NCBI RefSeq assembly: GCF_905120345.1
Contig: NZ_CAJHOA010000001.1
Coordinates: forward strand, 434,001 to 498,000
Direction of reading: 5' to 3'
Length of the DNA stretch: 64,000 bases
Source: Denitrificimonas caeni
GTDB taxonomy: Bacteria; Pseudomonadota; Gammaproteobacteria; Pseudomonadales; Pseudomonadaceae
The position numbers and the translations under genes were made by a program. The notes beneath the pieces are model-generated. The model was not told the origin of the DNA. It saw nothing but the letters and a program-made list of their open reading frames with translations, and did no database searches. Below are positions 29,172 through 38,249 of the stretch, one piece after another (the stretch's first letter is position 1; each line of letters begins with the position of its first letter).

Positions 29172-29199
29172 GGCACGCACAGGGCACGGTTTGGGCACG
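29172..29199. repeat. Three helically phased GGCACG repeats
   Basis: GGCACG occurs at 29172-29177, 29183-29188 and 29194-29199, exactly 11 bases apart, about 85 bases from the 3' end of the tRNA gene. Phased short repeats beside a tRNA 3' end resemble recombinase arm-type sites or the remains of an integrated element. The 28891-29281 interval holds no convincing gene. Confidence 0.5.
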
Positions 29200-29243
29200 G
29201 AGGCTTTTTTGGCGATTTCAAAGCAAGGAATTGCAGGCATAAA

Positions 29244-29275
29244 AAAAGCCCTAACTTATTGAAAGTTAAGGCTTT
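29244..29275 (-). terminator. Terminator of the initiator tRNA gene
   Basis: On the minus strand, a stem of AAGCC and AAGTTA-type pairing (AAGCC-TAACTT with AAGTTA-GGCTT, one mismatch) is followed by a run of seven T. It lies 7 bases after the tRNA 3' end. Confidence 0.75.
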
Positions 29276-29281
29276 AGTATT

Positions 29282-29358
<77 letters not shown>

Positions 29359-29397
29359 GCGCAAATTATAGCTACTTTTTGAACCTTGTCAAACATT

Positions 29398-29417
29398 TAC
29401 TGACTTTAAATACAGTA
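29398..29417 (+). promoter_or_regulatory. LexA (SOS) box upstream of dinB
   Basis: TACTGACTTTAAATACAGTA: CTG-N10-CAG with the full TACTG/CAGTA ends, close to the enterobacterial/pseudomonad LexA consensus TACTG-(TA)5-CAGTA. It lies about 75-95 bases before dinB. Confidence 0.88.
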
Positions 29418-29490
29418 AAGCCCCGTTGTCTAGCGATCTAATGCTAAGCTAATACCTGTACAGTCAATGTATATAGGGGTTACAGAGACT

Positions 29491-30555
29491 TTGAGTTCGC
29501 GAAAAATAATTCACATTGATGCTGATTGTTTTTATGCCGCCATTGAAATGCGTGATGATCCGCGCTTACAAGGACATGCCGTCGCTGTGGGCGGCTCGGC
29601 AGATCGACGTGGTGTCATCGCAACCTGCAACTATGAGGCACGCTCTTGGGGTGTCCACTCAGCGATGCCGACTGCACGTGCAGTCAAACTCTGCCCTGAC
29701 CTAGTCATTATCAAACCGCGTATGGAGGCCTATAAAGTAGCCTCTAAGCAGATTCACAATATCCTGCACGACTACACCGATTGTATTGAGCCTCTATCCT
29801 TGGATGAAGCCTTTTTAGATGTCAGCGATTGTCAGATGTGTTCAGGCAGCGCTACTTTAATTGCCAAAGAAATTCGCAGTCGTATTTGGCAAGAGCTGCG
29901 CTTGGTGATTTCCGCTGGCGTGGCACCCAACAAATTCTTAGCAAAAATTGCCTCTGATTGGCGTAAACCTAATGGCTTGTTTGTGATTACTCCAGACCAG
30001 GTAGATGATTTTGTCTTAGCTTTACCCGTTAAAAAACTCCACGGTGTCGGCAAAGTCACAGCCGCTAAGCTGGCACGACTGGGCATCAATGACTGCGCGC
30101 AACTGCGTGGTCACAGCGTTCTGGTGCTCACCAAAGCCTTTGGCAGCTTTGGCGAGCGCTTATGGTCATTGGCTCGTGGTATTGATGAACGTCCAGTACA
30201 GCCTTATAGCCGCAGACAAACTGTGAGTATTGAGCGTACCTTTGAGCAGGATCTAGCTGATTTATCTGCATGCCAAGCACAGCTCCCTCACTTGCTAGAG
30301 GAGCTAGGCAAACGCCAAGCACGCTTAGATGACAGTTATCATCCAGATAAGCCTTTTGTAAAAGTAAAGTTCCACGACTTTACCCAAACCACTGTTGAAC
30401 AAGCCGGTGCAGCGTTGGATTTAGACAGTTATCGCCTACTGCTGTCGGCTGCCTATATGCGCGGCAATAAACCAGTACGACTACTGGGTGTTGGTGTGCG
30501 CTTGCTCGACCAACAGCAGCAGGATGCTGTGCAATTAGAGTTGTTCTCTCAGTGA
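29491..30555 (+). CDS. dinB: DNA polymerase IV
   Basis: A Y-family translesion DNA polymerase of about 354 residues. It has the catalytic segment IIHIDADCFYAAIEMRDDP near the N-terminus, ATCNYEARSWGVHSAMP, and SLDEAFLDVSDC (second acidic pair), then the thumb HhH (VKKLHGVGKVTAAKLARLGI) and a little-finger domain. TTG 29491 gives the usual N-terminus and has GGGG 11 bases upstream; ATG 29467 is an alternative with no visible ribosome site. A LexA box upstream predicts SOS induction. Confidence 0.93.
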   Translation: MSSRKIIHIDADCFYAAIEMRDDPRLQGHAVAVGGSADRRGVIATCNYEARSWGVHSAMPTARAVKLCPDLVIIKPRMEAYKVASKQIHNILHDYTDCIEPLSLDEAFLDVSDCQMCSGSATLIAKEIRSRIWQELRLVISAGVAPNKFLAKIASDWRKPNGLFVITPDQVDDFVLALPVKKLHGVGKVTAAKLARLGINDCAQLRGHSVLVLTKAFGSFGERLWSLARGIDERPVQPYSRRQTVSIERTFEQDLADLSACQAQLPHLLEELGKRQARLDDSYHPDKPFVKVKFHDFTQTTVEQAGAALDLDSYRLLLSAAYMRGNKPVRLLGVGVRLLDQQQQDAVQLELFSQ

Positions 30556-30601
30556 GACTTAATCATCTCTGTTACCACGATCAGCCATGGACTGCAGCAC
30601 A

Positions 30602-31045
30602 ATGCTAAGTTGGATCAGCTATCTAGGCCTAGGATTCTCAGCCTGTATTGCCGCAACCTTATTACCGATGCAATCTGAAGCAGCTTTAGTTGCGCTTCTC
30701 GCACTGGAACCGCGCGCAGTGTACTCACTCGTACTGGTCGCGTCCTTGGGTAATGTACTTGGCTCACAAATCAATTGGTGGCTCGGTACGCAGTTGCAAC
30801 GTTGGCAGACACGGCGCTGGTTCCCAGTGAAACCGGCACAGCTGGAACGCGCACAGCACTGGTATCAACGCTATGGACGCTGGAGCTTACTGCTGAGCTG
30901 GTTACCGATTGTTGGTGATCCGTTAACATTAATTGCCGGTGTATTACGCGAGCCTTTTTGGCGTTTCACTGTGTTGGTCAGTATCGCTAAAGTTGGACGT
31001 TATGCTGTCTTGGCCTATGTGACACTGTATTTTTTAAATGGCTAG
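30602..31045 (+). CDS. YqaA/DedA family membrane protein
   Basis: A membrane protein of about 147 residues, of the SNARE-associated/DedA superfamily, YqaA subgroup. Four hydrophobic segments, ATLLPMQSEA, LVASLGNVLGSQINWWLG and WLPIVGDPLTLIAGVLREPFWRF are typical. The last carries the family's G-D-x3 re-entrant motif. DedA-type proteins affect lipid flipping or proton balance; the exact role of YqaA is unknown. ATG 30587 is an alternative start; neither start has a strong ribosome site. Confidence 0.82.
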   Translation: MLSWISYLGLGFSACIAATLLPMQSEAALVALLALEPRAVYSLVLVASLGNVLGSQINWWLGTQLQRWQTRRWFPVKPAQLERAQHWYQRYGRWSLLLSWLPIVGDPLTLIAGVLREPFWRFTVLVSIAKVGRYAVLAYVTLYFLNG

Positions 31046-31133
31046 CTGACGGCATAATAATAGCGTTTACCGTCCAGTCTCTAAGCTTTAGTCAACGCGC
31101 AGGCAAGGATAGGCTGGTGCAGCATGCTGCTGT

Positions 31134-31745
31134 ATGATTGTTGAATGTTTAATCTTGAGCTTTGTATTATTTATGCGCAATCCATCACCTGCTAATACAC
31201 CCTCTTCGGCTAAAAACTCTAGACCATTTACGCTCGCAACCATTAAGCCTGAAGACTACCGTCAGCAAACCCGTAAAGCCACTTGGATTATTATTGCAGT
31301 ATTTGTGGCGCTGGCGATGCTGTTGTCCAGCCTATTGGTGATGTTTTTTGGTGAGCCGGGTGGTGATAACTTTCGTTTAAACATGGCCGGTGTGGCCGCA
31401 GGTGTCGCCATTACTGCAGTATTGGTTCGTGTGCTGTTCAGTAAACAGCCTTGGATGGCCGCTAATGTTTATGGCTGGCGCCTGAAGCGCAGCTTAATGA
31501 GTATCACCAATGTGATGCACAATGTCACCCATGGTGTGACAGCAAAGAACCCATCTGCAATTAAGCTTTTACGCTTTTACCATTTAGGTCTACTACAGAT
31601 GCATGATCTCGATGGCAACACCAGCGAGATCAGTCAGATGGTACATGAGGTCGATGCGCACAAGCAGTGCATGCAAGAGTTAGGCATCGATTGCGAGCAG
31701 CAAACACTGGATCCGGCCTGGATTCAGGCGGTTAAAACGAAGTAG
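31134..31745 (+). CDS. DUF3087 family membrane protein
   Basis: A protein of up to 203 residues belonging to the pseudomonad DUF3087 family. Two central transmembrane helices (WIIIAVFVALAMLLSSLLV and the stretch after NMAGV) are followed by a cytoplasmic C-terminal helix region (LLRFYHLGLLQMHDLDGNTSEI). The first 13 residues may be untranslated, since ATG 31173 is also possible. Function unknown. Confidence 0.7.
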   Translation: MIVECLILSFVLFMRNPSPANTPSSAKNSRPFTLATIKPEDYRQQTRKATWIIIAVFVALAMLLSSLLVMFFGEPGGDNFRLNMAGVAAGVAITAVLVRVLFSKQPWMAANVYGWRLKRSLMSITNVMHNVTHGVTAKNPSAIKLLRFYHLGLLQMHDLDGNTSEISQMVHEVDAHKQCMQELGIDCEQQTLDPAWIQAVKTK

Positions 31746-31772
31746 TCACACGCTGTAGCATTTTTTATGAGT

Positions 31773-31802
31773 GTTTGTGCAGTCATTAGTTACTGCACAA
31801 AC
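31773..31802. terminator. Perfect hairpin after the DUF3087 gene
   Basis: An 11-bp perfect stem, GTTTGTGCAGT and ACTGCACAAAC, with an 8-base loop, placed 28 bases after the DUF3087 stop and 61 bases before the end of the convergent lipoprotein gene. There is no U-run, so its role as a terminator is inferred from position only. Confidence 0.45.
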
Positions 31803-31862
31803 GTTTCGCTCAGAAATCTGGCACATGCATGACACCATGCCGACATAATGCATGCACAGGTG

Positions 31863-32084
31863 TTACATTTTTTTAATTGTGTGGATATCGTCTTTGTTGA
31901 TGCGTACTGGTTTACCATCGTTCTGCTTGAACTCGTAAAAACCACTGTCTTCGTCATATTTAGGCTGGTCGGTGGTTTCCAGTTGGGTACCATTTTTTAA
32001 AGTAATAACTGTGGGCGAAGAACAACCCGCTAAAGTAACAAAAGCTGCTGCTGCAAATAAGGCCGTAAGATATTTCTTGCTCAT
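31863..32084 (-). CDS. YgdI/YgdR family lipoprotein
   Basis: A 73-residue lipoprotein with a signal peptide ending in the lipobox LAGC (acylated Cys21), followed by a single small SH3-like DUF903 domain: VITLKNGTQLETTDQPKYDEDSGFYEF. It is anchored in the envelope. Function is unknown. It stands alone on the minus strand. Confidence 0.9.
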   Translation of the reverse strand: MSKKYLTALFAAAAFVTLAGCSSPTVITLKNGTQLETTDQPKYDEDSGFYEFKQNDGKPVRINKDDIHTIKKM

Positions 32085-32179
32085 AGGTCATCTCCATATA
32101 TATCAACAAATACGACTTCATAGGTCGCATATAAGTTCAAAAATAACACAATCTTGCCTAGACAAACTGATTAATACTT

Positions 32180-32434
32180 CTATTCTTGCATCGTGAGCTG
32201 ATTTAAATCATCCAACCACTCTTTAGGCACATCATTGCGCAAACACAGTTGGCATTGCTGACTTTCGACATCAAAAAGAATCACTGCCTGTTTTTTCTCA
32301 AGCGCGCGACGCACCCGTTCAATGCGCGTATGCAATGGCGTTTCATCACCATTATCAGTGCCATCGCGGGTCACAAAATCTTCAATTAAGCCGGTTAGCG
32401 TCTCTGCCGCCAGCTGTTCAAAAGGGATCAACAT
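32180..32434 (-). CDS. YheU family protein (UPF0270)
   Basis: An 84-residue protein whose first 35 residues (MLIPFEQLAAETLTGLIEDF, then TRDGTDNGDE) match the YheU/UPF0270 family. No catalytic motif is visible and no function is established. Single gene on the minus strand with no visible operon partners. Confidence 0.85.
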   Translation of the reverse strand: MLIPFEQLAAETLTGLIEDFVTRDGTDNGDETPLHTRIERVRRALEKKQAVILFDVESQQCQLCLRNDVPKEWLDDLNQLTMQE

Positions 32435-32690
32435 AGGTTTATTAAGTCTAGAATGGCCTTACACTTTAGCACAGTAGCTTAACGCCTAGATGAGCAGGCG
32501 TGACTTTCCAAAACAACAACACTTAGAACTCTTGCTAAAATATCGTTAAACTTAAGCCTTTCTCTCTATGTTTGCTCACTCGCATAGCAAGATTGCACTC
32601 GATAAAACGCGATTCCAGCGACGAGATACAACGATATCGAATACCTTGAGTCTGATTGCTAATCACAGCCGCTAATAAGTACCTGTTCAT

Positions 32691-34007
32691 ATGAATGATT
32701 TTCTACAAACAGTTTTAATCGTGTCGAACAACAGTCCTTATTGGCTGGGCACGGCGATTTTTATTACAGCGTTCTTAGAATGTTTAGCCTTGGTAGGAAT
32801 TGTTCTGCCGGGTGTTGTATTGATGTTTGGTTTAGCTGTTATCGCGGGTAGCAGTAGCTTAGGACTGCCAACAGTTCTCCTCCTCGCTTGGCTCGGAGGT
32901 CTGTGTGGGGATGTGATCTCTTACGCATTGGGTTATCGCTTACAACATAAAGTGCCGCAACTGCCCTTATTACGCAGCCATCGACACTGGCTTGTCAGTG
33001 CCGAAATCCATTTTGAACGTTACGGGATATTAAGCTTATTACTGGGACGTTTTATTGGTCCTTTACGCCCGCTTCTGCCTTTAGTTGCAGGCATGCTATC
33101 AATGCCCTTTACGCGCTTTATTACCGTCAGTATCTTTGCCGCTGCTGGCTGGGCCATTGCTTACATTATGCCGGGCTGGCTGGTCGGAGCTGCTTTTGAG
33201 CTAAACCCGCCACCAGGCTTTTGGTTGCAAGCAAGCTGGTTAGGGGGATCTTTAGGACTGTGCGCCGTATTAAGTATATTCAGCTGTTTGCGTGGCTGGC
33301 GTAGCAGTAGTTTAGTCAGCGCTGGGCTGTCTACTATAGCGCTGTTTACGCTGATGTTGAGTTGGCAGCATCTATCTATATTTGATCTTTATTTGCATGA
33401 TCTTAGCCAGCTTATTCGTACACCATGGCTTGATCATGCAATGGTAGTAATGACGCGCTTAGGCGACTTCTCCACACAATTGACTGTGAGCGTTATATTG
33501 TGTGCTCTGTTGTTGTTATTTCGACAGTTTCAAGCATTGATCTTTGCCGGTAGCACCTTACTCACTGCTGCCGTCAGCAACTATCTATTCAAGCACTTTT
33601 TTGAACGAGTACGACCTTCGTTACTGCTTGAGCCATTACAAAGCTTTAGCTTTCCAAGCGGGCACAGTGCTTCTGGTTTTGCCTTTTTTCTAGTTTTAGG
33701 CATATTAGCCAGTCGTCAACAACCGCAACGTTGGCGAGTACTTTGGCTATTCATTGCATTAGTACCAGCTGTTGGTATTGCTTTATCTCGGGTGTATCTA
33801 ACCGCGCATTGGCCAACGGATATTTTAGCTGGCGCATTACTAGCTTGCGTCATCTGCGCGATCAGCTTAATGCTGGTGCAATCTCGCCAGCCTATACCTG
33901 CTCTACGCAAACAGCAGTGGCAAACAATTATTCCTATGCTACTACTGACTTTTACGGTCTTGCTGAGTTGGAATCTACCTGCTGCACTGCAAATGTATGC
34001 TCACTAG
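32691..34007 (+). CDS. DedA family / PAP2 phosphatase fusion membrane protein
   Basis: A 438-residue two-domain membrane protein. The N-terminal half (residues about 1-180) is a DedA domain with VGIVLPGVVLMFG and FGRFIGPLRPLLPLVAG-type segments. The C-terminal half is a PAP2 lipid phosphatase with the three motifs KHFFERVRPS, FPSGHSASG and SRVYLTAHWPTDILAG, which include the catalytic histidines. It probably dephosphorylates a lipid such as undecaprenyl or phosphatidylglycerol phosphate at the periplasmic face, with DedA helping lipid movement. The fusion is a known architecture; substrate is inferred. Confidence 0.9.
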   Translation: MNDFLQTVLIVSNNSPYWLGTAIFITAFLECLALVGIVLPGVVLMFGLAVIAGSSSLGLPTVLLLAWLGGLCGDVISYALGYRLQHKVPQLPLLRSHRHWLVSAEIHFERYGILSLLLGRFIGPLRPLLPLVAGMLSMPFTRFITVSIFAAAGWAIAYIMPGWLVGAAFELNPPPGFWLQASWLGGSLGLCAVLSIFSCLRGWRSSSLVSAGLSTIALFTLMLSWQHLSIFDLYLHDLSQLIRTPWLDHAMVVMTRLGDFSTQLTVSVILCALLLLFRQFQALIFAGSTLLTAAVSNYLFKHFFERVRPSLLLEPLQSFSFPSGHSASGFAFFLVLGILASRQQPQRWRVLWLFIALVPAVGIALSRVYLTAHWPTDILAGALLACVICAISLMLVQSRQPIPALRKQQWQTIIPMLLLTFTVLLSWNLPAALQMYAH

Positions 34008-34023
34008 TGCAAAAAAATAATTA

Positions 34024-34057
34024 GGAGACTGCTCGCTCTACAGAGCGGGCAGTCTCC
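34024..34057 (+). terminator. Strong terminator after the DedA-PAP2 gene
   Basis: A 16-bp stem, GGAGACTGCTCGCTCT with AGAGCGGGCAGTCTCC (one mismatch), 2-base loop, then TTCCTTTT, 17 bases after the stop codon. The remaining 34058-34267 holds no gene I can support. Confidence 0.85.
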
Positions 34058-34267
34058 TTCCTTTTACTCATCACTTATTGCGTTCATTTAACGCATTAAG
34101 CTTAACCTCCCTGTTCAACATCCTTGTTATATAACGCCACTCCTGTAGCGCTTACTTATTTTGCGTATTAATTAACCAATCCCTTACATATCATCCTGAT
34201 AATTTTAATTAAACGCTCCTGTATTTGCATCCATGCAAAATAAATATCATTTTAAATAACTGTCATT

Positions 34268-34585
34268 TTATTCAATCGTTAATTTTTTGAAATTTTTCTC
34301 CAGTATCGCCATACCAATACCCTTCACTTCAAGTAACTCATCCACTGATGCAAATGCACCATGAGCTTCACGATACTCAACAATAGCGCGTGCTTTAGCA
34401 GCACCTACGCCATTTAGCTCTCGAGCCAGTGTTTCTATATCAGCATTGTTAATATTGACTGTAGGCTGGTCAATCGTGGCCACTACTTGTGATTTTGATG
34501 TAGCAGGAGGCTCGGCAGCAATAGCAAAAAAACTACTTGCACCTAAGGCTGCAGCCAAGATTGAATTAATCATTAATTTTCGCAT
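34268..34585 (-). CDS. Exported ComEA-like helix-hairpin-helix protein
   Basis: A 105-residue protein with a signal peptide (SILAAALGASSFFAIAA) and a ComEA-type double helix-hairpin-helix domain (VNINNADIETLARELNGVGAAKARAIVEYREAHG, then FASVDELLEVKGIG). ComEA proteins bind DNA in the periplasm during natural transformation. Small exported versions without other competence genes nearby are common in pseudomonads and their role is not settled. ATG 34585 follows AAGGACGG with good spacing. Confidence 0.85.
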   Translation of the reverse strand: MRKLMINSILAAALGASSFFAIAAEPPATSKSQVVATIDQPTVNINNADIETLARELNGVGAAKARAIVEYREAHGAFASVDELLEVKGIGMAILEKNFKKLTIE

Positions 34586-34845
34586 AAACACCGTCCTTGT
34601 GAGATTGAAAATCTGCAGCCTTTATTGCCTATTATTTATGATAGATCGTGGCTGCACATTTCAAGATAGACGGTATATTCAGCTTGTCAAAATTAAATCA
34701 ATTTATGTGAAGGCGCCCACAAAAACAGATAGTAATACAGTCTCATTAACCAACAACCTAAAGTAACTAGATATTTAAAATATAACTAATACTATTATAA
34801 AATTGAACTCGATACGCATAATAGCAATCGAGTTCAATAATAACT

Positions 34846-36366
34846 TTAGAAGAAGCCTAAAGGATTGATGTCGTAACTAATCAGTAGGTTTTTAGTTTGC
34901 TGGTACTGATCAAGAATCATTTTGTGTGTTTCACGCCCTACTCCTGATTTTTTATAACCGCCAAAGGCCGCATGTGCAGGGTACAGGTGGTAGCAGTTGG
35001 TCCATACACGCCCAGCTTTAATACCTCGTCCCATACGGTAAGCACGGTTAATATCACGCGTCCACACTCCAGCACCCAAGCCAAACTCGGTATCGTTAGC
35101 GATTTCTAGGGCTTCAGCTTCATCTTTAAAGGTCGTCACAGCAACCACAGGACCAAAAATCTCTTCTTGGAACACGCGCATTTTGTTGTGGCCTTTAAGC
35201 AACGTTGGCTGAATGTAGTAGCCTTTCGCAAAATCACCTTCTAACGTTTCGACCTGTCCACCAGTCAGTACTTCAGCACCTTCTTCTGCCGCAATATCCA
35301 TATAGGACATGATTTTCTCAAACTGCTGCGACGAAGCTTGCGCACCCACCATCGTTTCAGTATCTAGAGGGTTACCACGACGAATCGCCTTAATCTTCTT
35401 CATCACCTCAGCCATAAACGGCTCATAAATAGACTCTTGAATCAGCGCTCGAGATGGCGCAGTACAGACTTCGCCTTGGTTAAAGAACGCTAAAACCAAG
35501 CCTTCAGCAGCTTTCTCAATAAACGCAGGCTCAGCATTCATAATATCTTCAAAGAAGATATTCGGGGATTTACCACCCAGCTCGACAGTGCTTGGAATAA
35601 TATTATCAGCAGCAGCATGCATAATCCGTGAGCCCACCGGTGTGGAACCGGTAAAAGCAATTTTTGCAATACGAGGGCTAGTAATCAGCGCCTCGCCTGC
35701 TTCACGGCCAAATCCTTGCACGATATTTAACACCCCTGGCGGTAATAAATCACCAACCAACTCCATTAGAACAGTAATAGATAAGGGCGTTTGCTCGGCA
35801 GGTTTTAAGACCACACAGTTACCCGCTGCCAGCGCTGGAGCTAACTTCCATGCAGCCATCAGTAACGGAAAATTCCACGGGATAATCTGGCCGACCACGC
35901 CTAAAGGCTCGTGAAAATGGTATGCCGCCGTGTGCTCATCAATTTCGGCGGATGTGCCTTCTTGTGCTCGTATACAACCAGCAAAATAGCGGAAGTGATC
36001 TGCGGCCAGTGGTACATCAGCATTCAGTGTTTCACGAATGGCCTTGCCGTTATCCCAGGTCTCAGTGACAGCGAGAAGCTCTAAGTTCTCTTCAATACGA
36101 TCCGCAATTTTTAATAACACCAGTGCACGATTTTGCGCGGAGGTTTTACCCCACGCCGCCGCTGCGGCATGAGCAGCATCGAGAGCCAAGTTAATGTCAT
36201 CTGCGCTTGAGCGTGGAAACTCACCGCAATCAGCACCCGTAACAGGTGTGGTATTCATGAAGTACTCACCATTGACCGGCGGAACAAACTCGCCACCGAT
36301 AAAATTACCGTAGCGGGGTTTGATCGTTAGCAAAGAGTCTTGAGTACCAGGTTGTGCATAAATCAT
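34846..36366 (-). CDS. exaC: NAD-dependent aldehyde dehydrogenase, ExaC/AldB type
   Basis: A 506-residue aldehyde dehydrogenase matching the ExaC/AldB acetaldehyde-dehydrogenase group, with the N-terminus MIYAQPG and [19 protein letters not shown]. The catalytic glutamate lies in VELGGKSPN, the cysteine in [13 protein letters not shown], and the C-terminal segment is [18 protein letters not shown] 36366 after GAGG is preferred to an upstream in-frame start. It lies downstream of the QHNDH operon on the same strand, separated by about 525 bases, and could oxidise the aldehydes produced from short amines or ethanol. The link is inferred from position. Confidence 0.88.
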   Translation of the reverse strand: MIYAQPGTQDSLLTIKPRYGNFIGGEFVPPVNGEYFMNTTPVTGADCGEFPRSSADDINLALDAAHAAAAAWGKTSAQNRALVLLKIADRIEENLELLAVTETWDNGKAIRETLNADVPLAADHFRYFAGCIRAQEGTSAEIDEHTAAYHFHEPLGVVGQIIPWNFPLLMAAWKLAPALAAGNCVVLKPAEQTPLSITVLMELVGDLLPPGVLNIVQGFGREAGEALITSPRIAKIAFTGSTPVGSRIMHAAADNIIPSTVELGGKSPNIFFEDIMNAEPAFIEKAAEGLVLAFFNQGEVCTAPSRALIQESIYEPFMAEVMKKIKAIRRGNPLDTETMVGAQASSQQFEKIMSYMDIAAEEGAEVLTGGQVETLEGDFAKGYYIQPTLLKGHNKMRVFQEEIFGPVVAVTTFKDEAEALEIANDTEFGLGAGVWTRDINRAYRMGRGIKAGRVWTNCYHLYPAHAAFGGYKKSGVGRETHKMILDQYQQTKNLLISYDINPLGFF

Positions 36367-36454
36367 AAGCTTAGCCTCGTTATCTACAATGCCTGCGCCA
36401 ACCGCGGGCACGATACACTTCGATCATAACGGCTCTAGTCTTCAACAAAAGCAT

Positions 36455-36655
36455 TCAAAGGCAAGACTTTAGTATTAGTATATTTACATATAGGTATACG
36501 TAAAAGTAACTTACCAAGACATGCAACAAGCCAGTTAGGCCGCTCCACCAAGTCGCCTCCAGATACGCCCCCAGTAAGATCAAACTCAGTAAGTTGCCGA
36601 AAACAACCCTGCAATACAACGACTTAAACATTTTAACCGGAATCATAAAAATCAA
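36455..36655 (-). CDS. Short hydrophobic ORF, unrecognised
   Basis: A 66-codon ORF with two hydrophobic stretches (VVFGNLLSLILLGAYLEA and LLHVLVSYFYVYLYVNILIL). The KSLY-containing start faintly recalls the first helix of dicarboxylate symporters, but the match is too short to assign. It may be a remnant or a spurious ORF. The neighbouring 36656-36891 contains nothing else I can support. Confidence 0.25.
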   Translation of the reverse strand: MIFMIPVKMFKSLYCRVVFGNLLSLILLGAYLEATWWSGLTGLLHVLVSYFYVYLYVNILILKSCL

Positions 36656-36891
36656 GTGAAGGATGACAGTAGCACTACTATTTAGTGCTAGATTTCCGAT
36701 ACGGCGATGTCCATAGCAGAAAATCCTGTCCTACGACTATCTGCTGTCGATCGACAAAGCACCCCCGTATAGCTTTGAAGCACACAGAACACCAATAAAA
36801 ACTTACAACGTCGACATAGTTAGCTTTGCTATCGGTTTTATCTCATGCTCTTTTAAATCCAATCAGCATCGCCAGTGACATCAAAAACAGA

Positions 36892-38193
36892 TCACTTATT
36901 AGCAAAATAACCCTGATTAGTGAGCCAACTATTTATGTAGCCTTGCTCAATAACTGAATACTTTCCAAGAAGATCTCTTAGGCCTTGCTCTCGTAACTGA
37001 CGTAACATGGGCGCTAAGGCGATACCACTATGGTGCCACATACCTAGTGGCTGATCAGGACTAATTACCACCTCTCGCGAGACTATTTCTCCATTTTCAA
37101 TAACTGGGCGATGTGCTAGTTGTAGCTGACTAAAATCCGCTTCATGATGCGTTGACCGCTGATCTGGCCATTGCTGTCGAGCTAGCCAAAAGGGCTCATG
37201 CAACCATTGCTTTTCCAGCGTATAGAAGTCACGCCCTAAGCGAGCAAAGCGTAAAAACAAATGCTCAATTCGCTGCTGGTGAAACTCTTTAGCAAGCGCG
37301 GCCTGTTGTGGTTTCTCTAATAATGTATACAGCACTGCCGGAGCCTGCAAGGCGGACGATAGAGCTTGGAAAATGCCATTGCCAGATAACGGATCAACAG
37401 CCATAGCAGCATCCCCAATACGCAGCCAATTGCTACCGCAGCTCTCATTACACAGAGTAGAACTGCTGCTGCGCACATGAAGATCTATATTTTGAGCTTC
37501 ATATTGCTGAAAAAACTCTTGTGCAAAGATGCTTGCTTGTCGTCGCTGCTGACAATACTTAAGTAAGCGTTCCTTTGACGGCAACTGTGCACTGGCTACA
37601 TCTAAGGTCAGCTGCCAATAGCAACGCCCATCAGCCAGTTGAGCCATCCAACTCCAACCATCATGATGACTATGCAGAGCGGTTTTTACTGGTTGTGGCG
37701 GACCTTGCCAACGGTTTAACAAGCTAAGGGTTTCAGGGCCTCGCATTTTCTTTCCGGAGCCTGGTGCTTGACGACCACGAGCTTCGATAAGAAAGTCGGC
37801 CGTCACTACTTGACCACTACCAAGTTGTATTTGATGTCCGTGCTGTGTGCTGTGTACACGAAGCACTCGCTGTGTCAGTAGAGGGACTCCTGCGTCTTGC
37901 AACTGCTGGCGTAGAGCCTGATCAAAACGCGGCCGATCTAACAAGTATTCGTGATTCTGTTCGTTATACTCACCATTCCATAACACCGATCGGACACATG
38001 CCTGCTCTACAGTATCCAGTACATTGCGCAACCCTGCATGCTGTAAAGACTCTAAAACACGCTGTGAAACGCCTTCTACAGCAGAGAATCGTCTTGCCTC
38101 ACTGACTACAGTGACATTATAACCAAGACGCTGCACACCGAGCGCACAGACAACAGCTGCCGGCCCTGCACCGAGAATAACCACATTAAGCAT
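36892..38193 (-). CDS. qhpG: QHNDH maturation flavin monooxygenase QhpG
   Basis: A 433-residue FAD-dependent monooxygenase (p-hydroxybenzoate hydroxylase fold). It has the dinucleotide site VVILGAGPAAVVCALGVQ at the N-terminus, the middle motif FLIEARGRQAPG, and the FAD-phosphate site WLRIGDAAMAVDPLSGNGIF. In Paracoccus QhpG hydroxylates the tryptophan of QhpC to form the cysteine tryptophylquinone cofactor. Here it ends the qhpADCB-porin-qhpG operon, 56 bases after the porin stop, with AGGGGG before ATG 38193. The assignment rests on fold plus context and is strong. Confidence 0.88.
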   Translation of the reverse strand: MLNVVILGAGPAAVVCALGVQRLGYNVTVVSEARRFSAVEGVSQRVLESLQHAGLRNVLDTVEQACVRSVLWNGEYNEQNHEYLLDRPRFDQALRQQLQDAGVPLLTQRVLRVHSTQHGHQIQLGSGQVVTADFLIEARGRQAPGSGKKMRGPETLSLLNRWQGPPQPVKTALHSHHDGWSWMAQLADGRCYWQLTLDVASAQLPSKERLLKYCQQRRQASIFAQEFFQQYEAQNIDLHVRSSSSTLCNESCGSNWLRIGDAAMAVDPLSGNGIFQALSSALQAPAVLYTLLEKPQQAALAKEFHQQRIEHLFLRFARLGRDFYTLEKQWLHEPFWLARQQWPDQRSTHHEADFSQLQLAHRPVIENGEIVSREVVISPDQPLGMWHHSGIALAPMLRQLREQGLRDLLGKYSVIEQGYINSWLTNQGYFANK

Positions 38194-38249
38194 GTTTAAT
38201 TCCCCCTAAAGTGCTCCATCAAGAAAGAACTCAATGGAGCATCTTACGC

